A stretch of DNA of 64,000 nt from Raffaelea ambrosiae (Eukaryota; Ascomycota; Sordariomycetes; Ophiostomatales; Ophiostomataceae). The stretch spans positions 124,001 through 188,000 of the forward strand of contig PCDI01000008.1 in NCBI GenBank assembly GCA_002778195.1. Direction: 5' to 3'. The notes beneath the pieces were generated by a model, which was not told the origin of the DNA, ran no database searches, and saw only the letters and a program-made list of their open reading frames with translations. Positions 13,157 through 24,868 of this stretch are shown one piece after another (position 1 is the first letter of the stretch; every line of letters begins with the position of its first letter). Position numbers and translations under genes: made by a program.

Positions 13157-15286
13157 ACATGCAAGTATGGTTTGTGCGCTCTTGGCGCTCTTGGAGTAGG
13201 CAAGGCAACAATAGAAACTCCCCATTTTTTTCTGGATCCTGGCAAAGAAGAATACACTGTAAAAGACTATTGGCGTGGGAATGTTTGCATATCCTTGGAA
13301 AAGACCGTTGATTCAGTTTTCTGTTGTTATCAAGAATGGGAGGGCGGTTGTTTGTTTGGCCGATAACGACGGCAGGTAGACAGCATTTTGTGTACCAGCA
13401 TAGACTAAGGGCAATCGAAGATTCTGCAAGAAAATACTCGTAATACGTATTAATTGCATCGAGATCCTGCTTGTAGACCAATGCGTGTGGATACACGAAG
13501 TTATGCCCAAGCGACTGGGATTTCTGGGTGTTCTACGGCGTGTCGAGATAGTCTTAGGTTCTTCCATGAAGGAAGTTTGCAGGTATGACGACATGTATCT
13601 TGCGCAGAGGCTGATCTGCGCTGGTGTCGCTTGTTGGAACAGTCTAGTGTCGTTCCTGGCGGTCTGGGCTTTGAAACGCAGGAATCGCTCAAGGGGGCAT
13701 CAGGAAGCATCCGTCGTGGCTGGAACGATGGGGAGGAGGAAGCTTTTAGAATTTAAAAGCGAACGGCCACTACGTCATTTCGCATGCTTTCCCTTATTGT
13801 CTGATGTGGGGCTATGCTGCTTCACGAGTACGAGTACAACGCTTCATTTGCAGTTCATAACTAGCGCTTGTCTCTTTTCTTCTTTTACCTCTGCGAGGCG
13901 TTTTTAGCGCCCACACCCCCCAACACCCGAGACCTATCCGCCCTGGCGGGCGCTGCCTTTTCTTTTTGCTGTTGTTTGTGACGATGATCTTCTACACCGT
14001 GTAAGAATTGCAAAAAGTAAAAATAAAACATTAAGCAAATATGTATCGCTGTGCAACCTAGAACACATAAGACCCCTTTCTTGTCTAAAACGGCTGGTCT
14101 GGAAAAAAAAATGAAAAAAAAAACCATGCACGACGGCAGGAACACAAAGAGCAGGTGGTGTCACGGGACTGGCGTAACAGCAGAGGCTGGTGCGCTGTCT
14201 TTTCTTTTCGCATCTTCCGTGGGAAAGGGATGGTCGTGCCTGCCGATTTGTTGTTGGCATCTATTAGAAGCAGTCGTTGGAAAGGGAAGGAACAAAGGAG
14301 AGGAATGGGAAGGGATGTCCCTGAAATATACATGAAGATGTCGGTCGTGCCTGCCGTTGTTGCTGCCCGATGGGAACAAAGCAAAAAAGGACAGTCTCCC
14401 GAATGACTTTTGTGACAAACTGCAATATTTTTTTTCTTCTTTTTGTGTCCTTTTTTGTTTCTTCTGCCTGGCTTCTTTCACACCATACAGGATCGGCTCT
14501 CTGCGCGCCGAATCCACCAGCAGAGTCGCGCGGGCATGTCACTTGGTATATTCTGCATGTCATCTGCCAGACAAACCCACACACGATTCAGAGGCCGCCC
14601 CAGGCCTGTCTAGCTTGGGTTCCTTCGTGTTCATCCTCTGCAGCTGCCGGTAACAGAGCCACGCCATGCACCACAAAACGCCTCTCTCCACCCCACTACC
14701 ACAGCCCAGTCGCCCACAGCCCCCCTGCAAGAGCCTGAGTGAGTGTGGATTCCCCGGCTCTGGCTGGCCCCTCTTTGCCCCTCGATTCTATTCTAACTAG
14801 TTCTTTCCTGCTCCTGTCGTCATCGTTCCCAGGATGGGCATGGTTTCTGTCTTGCTTGCTTTTTCCACCTGGCTAACCTCTGACTGTGATTTCTGCGACA
14901 ACTAACCATAAGACTACTGAAAAAGAACCCGTGATAGAGTCACCAGCCTGTTTCCCAGATCACAACACAAGGACTGCCTGCGCCGTGTACTCTTATTTCT
15001 TTTCATCCCCCATCTTTTTCAATTCGCCACAGTCTAGACAGCCTGTTTTTTCTGCTACTTCCATCTCGCTTTCATCATATCCCAGCCCTGTTCTTTGTTT
15101 TTCTTCCCGTCTTTTTTTGTTGGTTCTTCCTAGTTCTCGCTGGAACTTGTTCGCCTCGAGAGACCTTGTTTCGCCTCCATCCTAGGAAAGAATCACGACC
15201 CCCCGTGAAGGACAAGAATTCGCCACTGCCGAACTCAACCATTCCTTGCATACCATATATCAAGCAACAAGGCCCAGGTTTCCATC
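13157..15286. other. Intergenic between BLM10 and the DUF8035-like gene
   Basis: About 2.1 kb. Only short ORFs without coding character occur. Poly-A and poly-T tracts and a pyrimidine-rich stretch at 14980-15280 fit a 3' flank followed by the promoter and leader of the next gene. No RNA gene or repeat was recognised. Confidence 0.5.
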
Positions 15287-17879
15287 ATGTCTCGCGACCC
15301 CCACCGGGCCTCGACCGGCAACCTCGGCTCGCGCGACTACGAGCGGGTCGACCGGACCACTTACGAAACTGAGACCAAACGCGACCGCAGCAGCCGCCGT
15401 CATGACGACGATGACGACCGTGAACGCGACCGGGACCGGGACCATGATCGAGACCGTGATGAGCGTACCTCCCACTACGAGGACGAGGAAATTGCTTACA
15501 CCACCCGTCGCCGTGTGCCGCCCCCGCCCCGCGACCGCTCGCCAGACGACTACAGCCCACAGCCACCGCCCCGTCGCGACCCCCCTGTGGGGTCCGGTGC
15601 CAGCCGCATTGGCGCCGCACCCGGCGCTACCTTTGCCGATGACCGGGTCTACCGGGAGTCCCGTTTTTCTTCCCGCGACGACCGCCGTACTGGCCACGAT
15701 GAACGAGACGAGCGGGAAGAGCGAGAGGTGCGCGACGTACGCGAGGAACGGGAGTATGTGAGCCAGCCCATCAGCAGCGGCGGCGCACGCCACTACGTAC
15801 CAGCGCCATCACCCCCGAGCTTCGAGAGAGAAAAGGAAAAGGAGAAGGTCACCGTGAAAGTTCGCGAAGAAGACGACGACCTGCCGCCGCCACGTCGCCG
15901 CCCTATCCGTCGCCAGTCCAGCCTCGACACCTTTGACCGCCTGTACCGCCAAGTCTACGACGACGAGGTGCACGACAAGGCGCCTGTGCGCCGCGAAGAG
16001 TACCGCCGCGAAGATGTTCGTCATGAGGACATTCGCCGGGACCCACCGCCGTCGGAACCGCCAACGCCAGTGCTGCGTCGCCGCCGCGAAGAGGTCGAGG
16101 TGCGCGTCGACAACAAGGCCGGTACTGACGTCGACGTCATGGCTGACAGGTTCCGCGGGGTCAGCGTCGATGCCCGCCGTCGCCGCTTCACCGACGACGA
16201 CGACGACGACCGCCGCAGGTCGTACCATATGGTGGCGTCCCCGGCCCGGCCGCCGACACCGGGGTTCCTGCAGCCCGCAGAGCGCGTGCGTGAGACGGAG
16301 CTGATCCGCACCACCCGTGAGCGCAGCACCGACCGCGACGACCGCACCCTCGACCGCCGGACAGACACTCGTCGCCGCGTTGACTACGATGAGTCCTTGG
16401 TAGACTCAGAGTCGCTTGTGTCGTCGAGCACGCGCGACCGGCGCAGCGAACGCGGCAGCACCGTGGTCAGCAAGAGCACAGCTCGATCGATGAGCTCGTC
16501 AAGCGCGAGCAGCGGCGGTGCCACGCTCAAGAACGCCAAGAGCGGCCCCCGCAGCGAATACCCCAAGAAGGGCAAGACACGCATTCCGGGTCGACTGGTA
16601 TCGGAGCGGGCCCTGGCCGACTTGGGCTACCCGTTCGTTCGCGAGGGTAACACCGTCGTAGTCCAGGTGGCGCTGGGCCAGAAGAATATTGACGACGTGC
16701 TCAAGCTGAGCAAAGACTACAAGAAGAGTAAGTGTGATGGGTGTCGTTCCGTGAGTCCAGTTTCATTCGGATGTCGACTAACCATCTACAGGCGAAGAAG
16801 AAATGGTCGAGACGAAGAAGAAGCGTGTGACCGTTACCAAAGAAGTGGACGGACCGTCTCGGCGCGAGCGGGTGGTGGAGAAAGAGTACAAGGAAGTGGA
16901 CTTGTCGCCTCCTCGCCGCGAGCGCGTGGTGGAAAGAGAATACAGGGAGGTCGAAGCTCCCCGACGTGAACGGGTCGTTGAGAGGGAGTACAGAGAGGTT
17001 GATGTCCCCCCCCCTCGCCGTGAGCGGGTAGTCGAAAGGGAGGTTCGTGACCGCGGAGGCGACTACGTGGAAGAGCACCGTCGCGAAGAGTACTACATGA
17101 CGCCAGCCGTGCAGCACTACCCTCCCCCGGCGCCAGCTCCGCCCCCAGCACCGACCTATGTCTTGCCTTCTCCGCTGCCTCCGCCGCCTGTGCCTGTCCA
17201 GGTGCAGGTGACGACAAGACAAACCTCACCGCCACCAGATGTGTCCACAAGGGTCTATGTCCGAGACATCTCGCCGCCGCCCGAGTCGAGCTACGTGTCT
17301 GTCCGGGAGCGGGATGTTGGTAACATGTCGATGGCTCTGACCACCACGCGCGCCCGCTCGGAGTCGCGGCCCATCATTGTCGATGCCCCCGGCCCGCTGG
17401 AGATTTCCAACGACATCCCTGTCGGCCCGGCTGCCATCATGGCCGCCGAGTCCTCGCCACACCATCACCACTATCATGACCACTACGACGGTGACGAGTA
17501 CGACTATGACTACGACTACGTGAAGCGTGTCGAGCGCTCGCACTCGCGTCCGGCGCGGTCCCGCTCGCGGCACTCGCGTCACCGACATTCGCGGTCTTTC
17601 TCGCGCGGTGATGGCGCCCTGTATGCCCACATCAAGGATCCCAGCCGCAGCCGCAGCCGTCATCATCACCACCACAGCCGCAGTCGCAGCCAGCATGAGA
17701 TCGACTACTACAGCTCATCGTTCGATGACCGTGCGCTGGTACGCACGGAGCGTCTCAGCAACGGCGAGTTGGTCGTGTACGAGGACGAGCTGGAGCGGAT
17801 AGACGAACCCCACCGCGGGGCGCGCATCGAGAAAGACCGCAAAGGTAATATGGCAATCAGCATACCCAAGTATCGCTGA
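15287..17879 (+). CDS. Charged, low-complexity protein with a DUF8035-like core
   Basis: Two exons, 15287-16727 and 16792-17879 (intron 16728-16791, GTAAGT...ACAG), give 842 aa. The first 420 residues are rich in Arg, Asp and Glu (RD/RE repeats), with poly-Asp runs. A compact conserved-looking block follows near 425-485: TRIPGRLVSERALADLGYPF, then KNIDDVLKLSKDYKKS. This resembles the fungal domain I know as DUF8035; that assignment is from memory. Directly after the intron come four near-identical units of about 18-20 residues built on RRERVVEREYREV. Pro-rich, His-rich and Arg/Ser segments (SRSRSRHHHHHSRSRS) end the protein. The function is unknown. The RS-like tail suggests RNA or nuclear partners, but that is inference. 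The splice is well supported because it joins two open frames. Confidence 0.8.
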
Positions 17880-19243
17880 ACAGGTGCGATGCTGGCTTTT
17901 CCTCCTGCTAAATCAACCATGTCGCGGCCTGCATGGCTAACTTTGTTTCAACCTTTAGGCCCACCCCCGCGTCTTATGCGCGCCATGCTCAAAACCCTCA
18001 CTTGAAAGAAGATCGAGCCTGGCGAAATTTTTTTTTCACTCGACATATATTTTTTTGTTGGGAAGGTATTATGGGAAACTTATTGTGGGGGGTGTGGGAG
18101 TGGGTATGGCCCACCCCCAGAATCTGGAGAAGTCGAATTATCATATAGTGAGTGGGGTTGGCTTGTATTCTGCATGCATGCCCATTGGATACGGCTTTAT
18201 GTGTGACGACCTTTTCTTCTTCTTCTTTTCTTCTTTTTGCTTGGGTTGGTTTTTGGTTTTTCTTTGTTTTTTTTTGGCGGCTCTTCACATGTTTTGGGAC
18301 TCGAAATACACAATTTTATTTGTACTACTCGCTCGTACATTCTTCCCCTTTGCCTTAGTTTGCTTCTTTTTGGCAGGCTTTGATTGGTTCTGTCTTACTG
18401 GCCTCATGATTGAAAAAACATCCTTGACTGATGTGCCATTTGCATTTCTTCTTTTGGACGCGTTAGGATTTTCCAAAGCCTGCTAGAGTTTCTGTTTTCT
18501 TTCATCTGTTTGTCCCCTGGTCCGCATGCGTTTGTCAGACACCGTCTCGCGGCCCACGTGAGAAAAAAAAAGGCCATGGCATGCGTGAACGATTGCGAAC
18601 GCGAACCCGGGAATCCCTCGTATCGGACTTTTGGTTGTGGCATTGCGGGGGGGAGTGGATGGCTGATCCCCCGCAGAAGTGGTCGTGTTGATCATCACAA
18701 GCAAATGGCGTTCTCGGCACACACCGTCCAGGGACGTGTCCTGGCTATCTCTTGCCATCTTCAATCTCATTCGCTCTGATTCTATCCCTTGCTGTCGATA
18801 CACATCAACCCAGTCCCAGTATTGACCGGGCTCTCCTCTGCCCCCAACTCAGACTGTCTGTTGCCCTGCGGACCTGACCGCGTGACCGCGAAACGACACG
18901 CAATGATGTTTGCTCGCCTGTCGTTCGCCGTTCGATAAGATGACTATGTTTGCCCTCCCTCTCCTTCTCTCGCTTCCCCTTTTTCTCTTCTTTGTGATGC
19001 CGCAGCTTTGGCCTTGTTCTTTTCACCTTTCTTTACCTGGACTTTTCGTCTTGGTCAGAGACAAGGCCGTTGTTCTTTACCCCTGCAATCCCAAGGATGA
19101 ATTGTGACGCCTTGCGCGCCGCCGGGTAAATTCACGATCATTGTGGACCTCTTTTTGCTTTTTGGCACATTGCTGCTTTCTACGTGTATTAGCAAAGACA
19201 TATTAGTCAAAACCCACCCAGAGCACAACAACAACTGCCCAAT
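17880..19243. other. Intergenic
   Basis: About 1.36 kb, T-rich between 18030 and 18480, with no convincing ORF. It probably holds the 3' UTR of the charged protein and the promoter of the CE16 gene. Confidence 0.5.
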
Positions 19244-21116
19244 ATGGGTACCCTGCTACCACGAATGCGGCTTGGCCGCCTGAATGTCAGGTCCATCAAC
19301 AACGACGACTGGACCAGTCGCGGACGAGCTGCCGCCGCGAAAGCGGCATCTTCTGCAGCCAGCTATGCCCCTCCCGCCAACTCACCTCTGTTCTATCTGG
19401 GCGCGATTCTGGCCTTTGCCATCACCACAGCCACGGGTCTCGTCTTGTATCGCAAGGTTCTTCGCCGCAGACGCTTCGGCCGGTCCACCACAGGTGCAAC
19501 TTCGGCGTCGTCTGCCTTCCGCCCGCACAACCTCGCATCACGCCACCGCCGCCGCAGTTCCTCTGTTGCTAGTGGTCGCTCCTGTCCCAGCGTCAACCCC
19601 GACGACAGTGTCTTCCTGACGCACTTCCCGGGCCTGTACTACATCGCGCGGATTCCCGGTCTGCCCGAGCTCCCCTTTGCCCGCACCGTTTCGATCCTGA
19701 CCGACATCCTCGTCAAGGCCGCCAACACCTCGCCGGTGCTGTTTTATGCGGTGATTCTGCTGTACGCCGTGGTGTTCATTGCCTTCACCGTGTTCACCAG
19801 CCTCATCATGATGCACCAGCTGGGGTCCCGCGCGGCGATGGCGCAAATTGTGGCCGCCGGCACCAGCTCGATGCTGCCGTTTGCTTACTCGCTGCCGCAG
19901 CTGCCGGCCGCGCATGTCTGCCAAGCGACATCGCAGTGGCCCGGGTGGGCGAACATCAAATACGCATTTGTCTTGTAAGATTCAACTTGGACATCTGTCA
20001 GCTGGGTAGTGGACGCCAATTGACTAACACGGACTCCTCGTTCTTCTCCCCAGTGGTGACAGCTACTCCCAGACAGGGTTCAACTATACGTCCTTGTCCG
20101 CGCCGTCCCCGACCAACCCCATGGGCAACCCGCCGTACCCGGGCTTCACCTCCTCCAACGGGCCGTGCTGGGTCGACTACTTGACGACCGAGTACAACGC
20201 CTCCCTTTTGCAAACGTACAACCTGGCGTACGGAGGTGCCACGGTCGACGCTGCCCTCGTTGAGCCCTACGCATCCACCGTGCTGTCCATCAAGGATCAG
20301 GTGGGGATCGAGTTTGTCCCCGGATACACCCAGCTCCTGGGAAACAACAACAACAACCAGGGTGAAGCCGGTGACAAGGACGACACCCAACCTGTCGGTC
20401 AACCCGCCCCCGATGCCCCCAACTGGCACGGCGACGACTCCCTTTTTGCCATCTGGATCGGCATCAACGACGTCGGCAACAGCTACAGCCGTGGCGTGGA
20501 CGAAACCAAGCTGCTGAATCCCCAGATCATGGCGGAGCTCAAGAACCTGGTGGGCACCCTTTACGATGCCGGCGGTCGCAACTTTGTGTTTCTCAACGTG
20601 CCGCCTGTCGACAGGAGCCCACTGTCGGCCTCGTACGGCGACGCGGCCCAGGCCCTCGAGGCCGCCGACATCGCCGAGTTCAACCGGCTGCTGGGCGAGA
20701 TGGCGGCCGGCCTGCAGACGGAGCACGGCCAGGACGGCGCGACGGGCGTCAATGTGTGGGTGTTTGACGCGCACACGCCGTTTGGCCAGGTGCTGGACAA
20801 CCCCCGGGCGTATCCGCAGACGGCGCATGTGCAAAACACGACTGGGTTCTGTGCAGACTACCAAAAGTAGGTCCCCCCCATCTACGCATCTTCAACTACC
20901 GTGCCCCCCCCCTGACCTAGCAGTGGCACACCCACCCCCGATACCCTCATCGAGTCGTGCGGCCTCCCGGTGAACGAGTTTTTCTGGCTGAACAGCTTGC
21001 ACCCGACGTACCCGATGCACGCCGTGATTGCCGACCAGCTGTCCAAGGCGCTGGCAGCAGGACCGAATGTGTGCACCAAAGAGCAGAGGTTGCGCAAGTC
21101 CAGGACTTTCTTTTGA
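19244..21116 (+). CDS. CE16-type SGNH acetylesterase with an N-terminal membrane extension
   Basis: Three exons, 19244-19974, 20054-20866 and 20924-21116, give 578 aa. From about residue 232 it is a carbohydrate esterase family 16 enzyme, which removes acetyl groups from hemicellulose oligomers. Visible SGNH blocks: FVFGDSYSQTGFN (Ser247), a middle Gly/Asn block near GGATVD, IWIGINDVG, and WLNSLHPTYPMH (His541). The expected Asp three residues before His is Asn538. The splices restore GDSYS and ADYQNGTPTPD exactly. CE16 enzymes normally begin with a signal peptide a few residues before the WPGW-type motif. Here the same frame stays open for about 230 more codons, with predicted helices near 48-69 and 164-189 and a basic RRRR/RHRRR segment between. 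Either this is a membrane-anchored fusion, or the true start is internal (for example Met189 or Met190). Confidence 0.8.
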
Positions 21117-21605
21117 GCTGCCAAAGAGGATGTCTCCGCCAGACTGAAAGTCTTAGAAGCCCGAGAGGGTACAGCTCAAACAAAGGACGTCCAAGAAGCT
21201 ACCGAAAGAAACTTTATCAGTTGCCCACTCATGATCCATCCCATCTCTCCATCTGAGAGCCAGCTAGAGCACAGTCAGCCCTTCCGTTTATTTAGTTTCC
21301 TATTCTCTTCCCTCCTTGTTATGACCATTTGATGAGAAACTTTTCTATTGATGATATCATATACTTTCTTTTACCTTTTGTCTTAGTTCATTGAATCTTT
21401 CTTCTTCTTTCGTTTGGCTTGTCAAGACGGCGACTTGAATTGTCTGATTCAAAAATGTCCGTTTCCCGAATCTTCTGTTAATCTCCGCGATGGAAGCCGG
21501 CCGCAGTAGCGCCCCCCTCCTCTGCCAGCCGCTTGTCAACCTCTTCCTTTACTTCTCCGCACTCCGTAGCCCTTCCCCACAAGTACGCTGTTAGCTTCCG
21601 ACATA
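21117..21605. other. Intergenic between CE16 and ankyrin genes
   Basis: About 490 bases. It contains the first copy of the 103-bp direct repeat (21348-21450) and a short leader for the ankyrin gene. Nothing else was recognised. Confidence 0.5.
21348..21450 (+). repeat. 103-bp direct repeat, left copy
   Basis: Aligns without gaps to 23021-23123 with six differences, all in the first 40 bases. The remaining 63 or so bases, from GTTCATTGAATC to TTGTCTGATTC, are identical. At every difference this copy has A or T where the right copy has C or G; five are transitions. It lies upstream of the ankyrin gene. No terminal inverted repeats or target-site duplication were recognised. Confidence 0.9.
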
Positions 21606-22580
21606 ATGGAGACTACGCCTAACCCCCCCGAAATGATGCACAGCGCAACGCGGAGCGGCGACGATACGACTGCGAATAGTGGCCGGAAACGGTTGCTGAG
21701 CTCGCGGCGGTCCGCCTATGAAAAGGTGTACTTCAACGAGCAAATGACCCGCCTTGGCGAGGCTCTCGCAGCGAACCGTCTCGATCTTGTTGACGATCTG
21801 ATCTCCGCATACACTACCAGCGGCCCTGGCACCGGTCCCTGGGCGCACACTGTGCAATCGCTTGCGCCGCTTATGCGAGATGCGATCATCATCGACAACA
21901 GCGACTTTGCAGCCAAACTGATGCAGCGCGGCATGGAGATGGTCGATTCCTTTTTCCGGGCAGGCGTGGAAGCCCACGCCAAGCGTTGCCTGACACTGTT
22001 CCTCAAGGCCGGATACGATTTGAACAAGCCCGAGTCCGCGACCAAGCCACCTGTCTGGACAAACTCGACGTTAGACCGGGAGATGACCTTTTGGTTAGTA
22101 GCCCGCGGCGCCGACCTAAACGCCCATGCGCCGTACTTCAACATGACCCCCATGTCCTTTGCCGTTAAGCATGCCGAGGCGGCCCTCGTCTTCGACTACT
22201 TAACCGATCCCCGTTTTCTCGTCGACGTCACCAAGGGCGACCTGCTTCATTACGCACTCGACCGCAAGACCAAGACCGACGTTGTGCCCGTCCTCACCAT
22301 GCTCCTCGATCACGGCGCCCCGATCAACGACGGACTCCACGCGCGCCACCTGCCCTCGCAGAACATGTTCTTCTTCATGCCGCGCGGGCCGCCGCTGCAC
22401 AAGGCCGCCGAGAAGGGGCAACTGGACGCCGTGCGCTTCCTGCTGGAGCGGCACGCCGATGTGTCCATCCGCGACACTAAGGGCAACACGGCGCTGTTTT
22501 ATGCCCAGAAGCACGGGCACGCCAAGGTGGCCGAGGTATTGCGGCAGGCCATGGACGCGTCCAACGGGCAGCACTTGTAG
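21606..22580 (+). CDS. Ankyrin-repeat protein
   Basis: Single exon, 324 aa. The first 45 residues are polar and probably disordered. The rest is helical, with ankyrin repeats clearest at the C-terminus: PLHKAAEKGQLDAVRFLLER, then ADVSIRDTKGNTALFYAQKHGHAKVAEVLRQ split across two repeats near 258-315. Weaker repeats lie in the middle (WLVARGADLNAH, MLLDHGAPIND). There is no signal peptide, membrane segment or catalytic domain, so it is probably a cytosolic or nuclear adaptor. The partner is unknown. The gene is bracketed by a 103-bp direct repeat on each side, which raises the possibility that the segment was inserted or duplicated as a unit. Confidence 0.8.
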   Translation: METTPNPPEMMHSATRSGDDTTANSGRKRLLSSRRSAYEKVYFNEQMTRLGEALAANRLDLVDDLISAYTTSGPGTGPWAHTVQSLAPLMRDAIIIDNSDFAAKLMQRGMEMVDSFFRAGVEAHAKRCLTLFLKAGYDLNKPESATKPPVWTNSTLDREMTFWLVARGADLNAHAPYFNMTPMSFAVKHAEAALVFDYLTDPRFLVDVTKGDLLHYALDRKTKTDVVPVLTMLLDHGAPINDGLHARHLPSQNMFFFMPRGPPLHKAAEKGQLDAVRFLLERHADVSIRDTKGNTALFYAQKHGHAKVAEVLRQAMDASNGQHL

Positions 22581-24076
22581 TCATACGGACATACTTAATA
22601 TAAACAGGCGAAGTTGAAAGAGAAACATAACGGCACAGCCGATTATTCTCTAAAGACATATATATTGGAAGAGTGTAAAATACGAGTGTACGAGTGTATA
22701 ATGGCTTTCTACAGGTGGATGGTTTTTTTTACATTAACGCATAGTTTAATAATTAAATGATGAGATCATGCTTCGAAGAGTCGTTGTCTCCTTTCGTGAT
22801 GCGGGATTACCAGTACTAACATCCTTCCTATCTGTTCTGTGTATGTGGTCTTATCAGGCTCTGCTGGCCCTCCTTCTTCTTCTGTCTACTGAATGACGCC
22901 CTTAGTGCGTTTAGTATGTGAGTACGGTGGGCGGGACCGCCCTGAATTGCTCCAGGAGTCCCGTCCTGATCATCATCTTTGCTGCTTGTACTGCCTATCT
23001 TGGCCAATCCATCCTGGATGTTGATGATACCATATCCTTCCTTTTGCCTTCTGTCTTGGTTCATTGAATCTTTCTTCTTCTTTCGTTTGGCTTGTCAAGA
23101 CGGCGACTTGAATTGTCTGATTCTAAATTGCCATCTAGAATGGACAGAAACGAGACACGGAAAATTCGCATTGCAAGACCCAAAAAAGGGGCGCGTGAAA
23201 GAGAAGGGTCACTCGCTGTAGCTGCAGCAGAACGTTGAAAATATGAAGACGCGAGCTGTTGGACAAAGCGAGATAGAAGGCACACAGGTCTTGACGACAC
23301 ACCGTCAGATCAAATTATAAAAGCATATTTTTCACACAATGTCTTTCACGTACGGCCATAGATACTGGAAAGCACGGGATCCCGTCCGCTCTCCCCTAGT
23401 TAAACCAGTAATCGGCGGATTAGTAGTTGGGTCGGTGACGACCAGCGAATACCCGCTGCTGTACGTTATTTTTTTGGCTGGAATTTTTTTTCTTATTACT
23501 ACTATTGGGTTTTTTTTTTCTGTCCTTGGAAAGCCGATGTTCTTGCTTGTTCTTGGCAAACCTTTATTTTTAATTTAATTTGACATTTTTTTTATTTTTT
23601 TTTCAATCTCCAGCACTTCGTCTGAGCTTGTCCTGTCAACACCGAAACACGTGCCCAACGTCCTGTCTCAAAAACCCAACTTCCGTCACTAGCAGCCGCT
23701 AGTGCCAAAGAGCCTCTAAGCTTAATTTCAGGGTTTCCTAGAGCGCTTAGACTTTTGCTCATTTCCCCTCAATCCCATCGCGATCCTTCAGGCGCGACAC
23801 CCTCCTTTTTCGTCGTTTTTTTGGCGCAATTCTGTTTTTGCCCTTACGCCTGTGGCAATGTCGCTCATTTCCAGTATATATGATTTTTCTGTACATGCGC
23901 TTCCCATCGCGACGACTTTCTGTTGACATCGCGACCTCCAAACTGTTATCATTCATCGCCAACGTTGCCCAACTCGAGTCTCTCCTTATTTTCGTTCGTC
24001 GGGCGCAAACGCCCGCGCCTTTTCTATTTCGTCTCTGACTAGCTCTCCCGATCGCCTCTCCTCTCCGGTCCTACCC
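22581..24076. other. Intergenic with second repeat copy
   Basis: About 1.5 kb, AT-rich at 22620-22770 and 23450-23620. It contains the right copy of the 103-bp repeat. A 79-codon ORF at 23339-23578 with hydrophobic runs is possible, but it sits in a poly-T region and has no family features, so it is not called. Confidence 0.5.
23021..23123 (+). repeat. 103-bp direct repeat, right copy
   Basis: Partner of 21348-21450, same orientation, about 1.67 kb apart start to start, 97 of 103 positions identical by hand alignment. This copy is the GC-richer one at all six differences. It lies downstream of the ankyrin gene. Confidence 0.9.
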
Positions 24077-24868
24077 ATGCGGTCCCCTCTTCTCATTTTG
24101 CTGGCAGGCACGCTGCTGCTGCATCGTCCCGCGGCCGCGGACCCCCAGACCGTCTGGGCCACCCCCCACGACAGCTACTCCTCCTCCGTCGGCGTCCTCG
24201 GATGCAAGGTGAACACCAACCGCATCGCCTACTGGCCCGCCGCTGTCGACTGCAACAACATCTGCGTCTCCCTGTCGTACCAGGACCGCTCCCTCTACCT
24301 CCTTCGCATCGACCAGTCCGGCGGCGCCCACGATGTCAGCTACGACGCCTGGAACTACCTGCTGACCGGCAAGTCCGCCACCGACGCGCCGACCGCGGGC
24401 GGCGGCATTGCCATGCAGACTGAGAACGTTGCGGCCGACAAGTGCTCCGGGCTCATCAAAAACTCCAAGGGCGCGTCCGGGCTGCCGCTCTCCGCCGCCA
24501 ACAGCATGAACTTTCTCAACAGCTGCCTCGAGCAGCAGGCCGCTGGCAACACCAGCTGGGTCGCCGAGCACTACGCCCTCTACAACATTCTGGACCCCAT
24601 CTGCACCGTCGGCTACGACGAGATCTGCAGTCTGGACGACTGGCCGACCCAGAACCAGCCCACCTGCGGCGCGCACGCGCTGGGCCTCCCCGCGACGCTG
24701 ACCACAGACCCGGTCTACAACATCCGGTACCCCAGCGGCGAGCGCGTGCTGGCGGGCTCGGGCGCTACGGCGCCGTCCACGTCGAGTTCGCCGTCGGCCG
24801 GGGCTGGCACACAGCTGAGGCTGCCGTGGCCATTGCTTCTCGGTGCCGCGGCACTCCCCTTTTTATGA
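24077..24868 (+). CDS. Secreted, probably GPI-anchored protein of unknown function
   Basis: Single exon, 263 aa. Residues 1-21 form a signal peptide (SPLLILLAGTLLLH, cleavage likely after AAA). The mature part begins near VWATPHDSYSSSVGVLGCKV and has about eight cysteines and blocks such as AYWPAAVDCNNIC, LLRIDQSGG and SYDAWNYL. I associate these with a broad family of fungal secreted proteins that carry no assigned activity. A possible barrel fold is only a guess. The end has a Ser/Ala/Gly-rich linker followed by a hydrophobic tail (LPWPLLLGAAALPFL) with no basic cap. This is the usual pattern of a GPI attachment signal. It is convergent with the DUF1996 gene. Confidence 0.75.
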   Translation: MRSPLLILLAGTLLLHRPAAADPQTVWATPHDSYSSSVGVLGCKVNTNRIAYWPAAVDCNNICVSLSYQDRSLYLLRIDQSGGAHDVSYDAWNYLLTGKSATDAPTAGGGIAMQTENVAADKCSGLIKNSKGASGLPLSAANSMNFLNSCLEQQAAGNTSWVAEHYALYNILDPICTVGYDEICSLDDWPTQNQPTCGAHALGLPATLTTDPVYNIRYPSGERVLAGSGATAPSTSSSPSAGAGTQLRLPWPLLLGAAALPFL

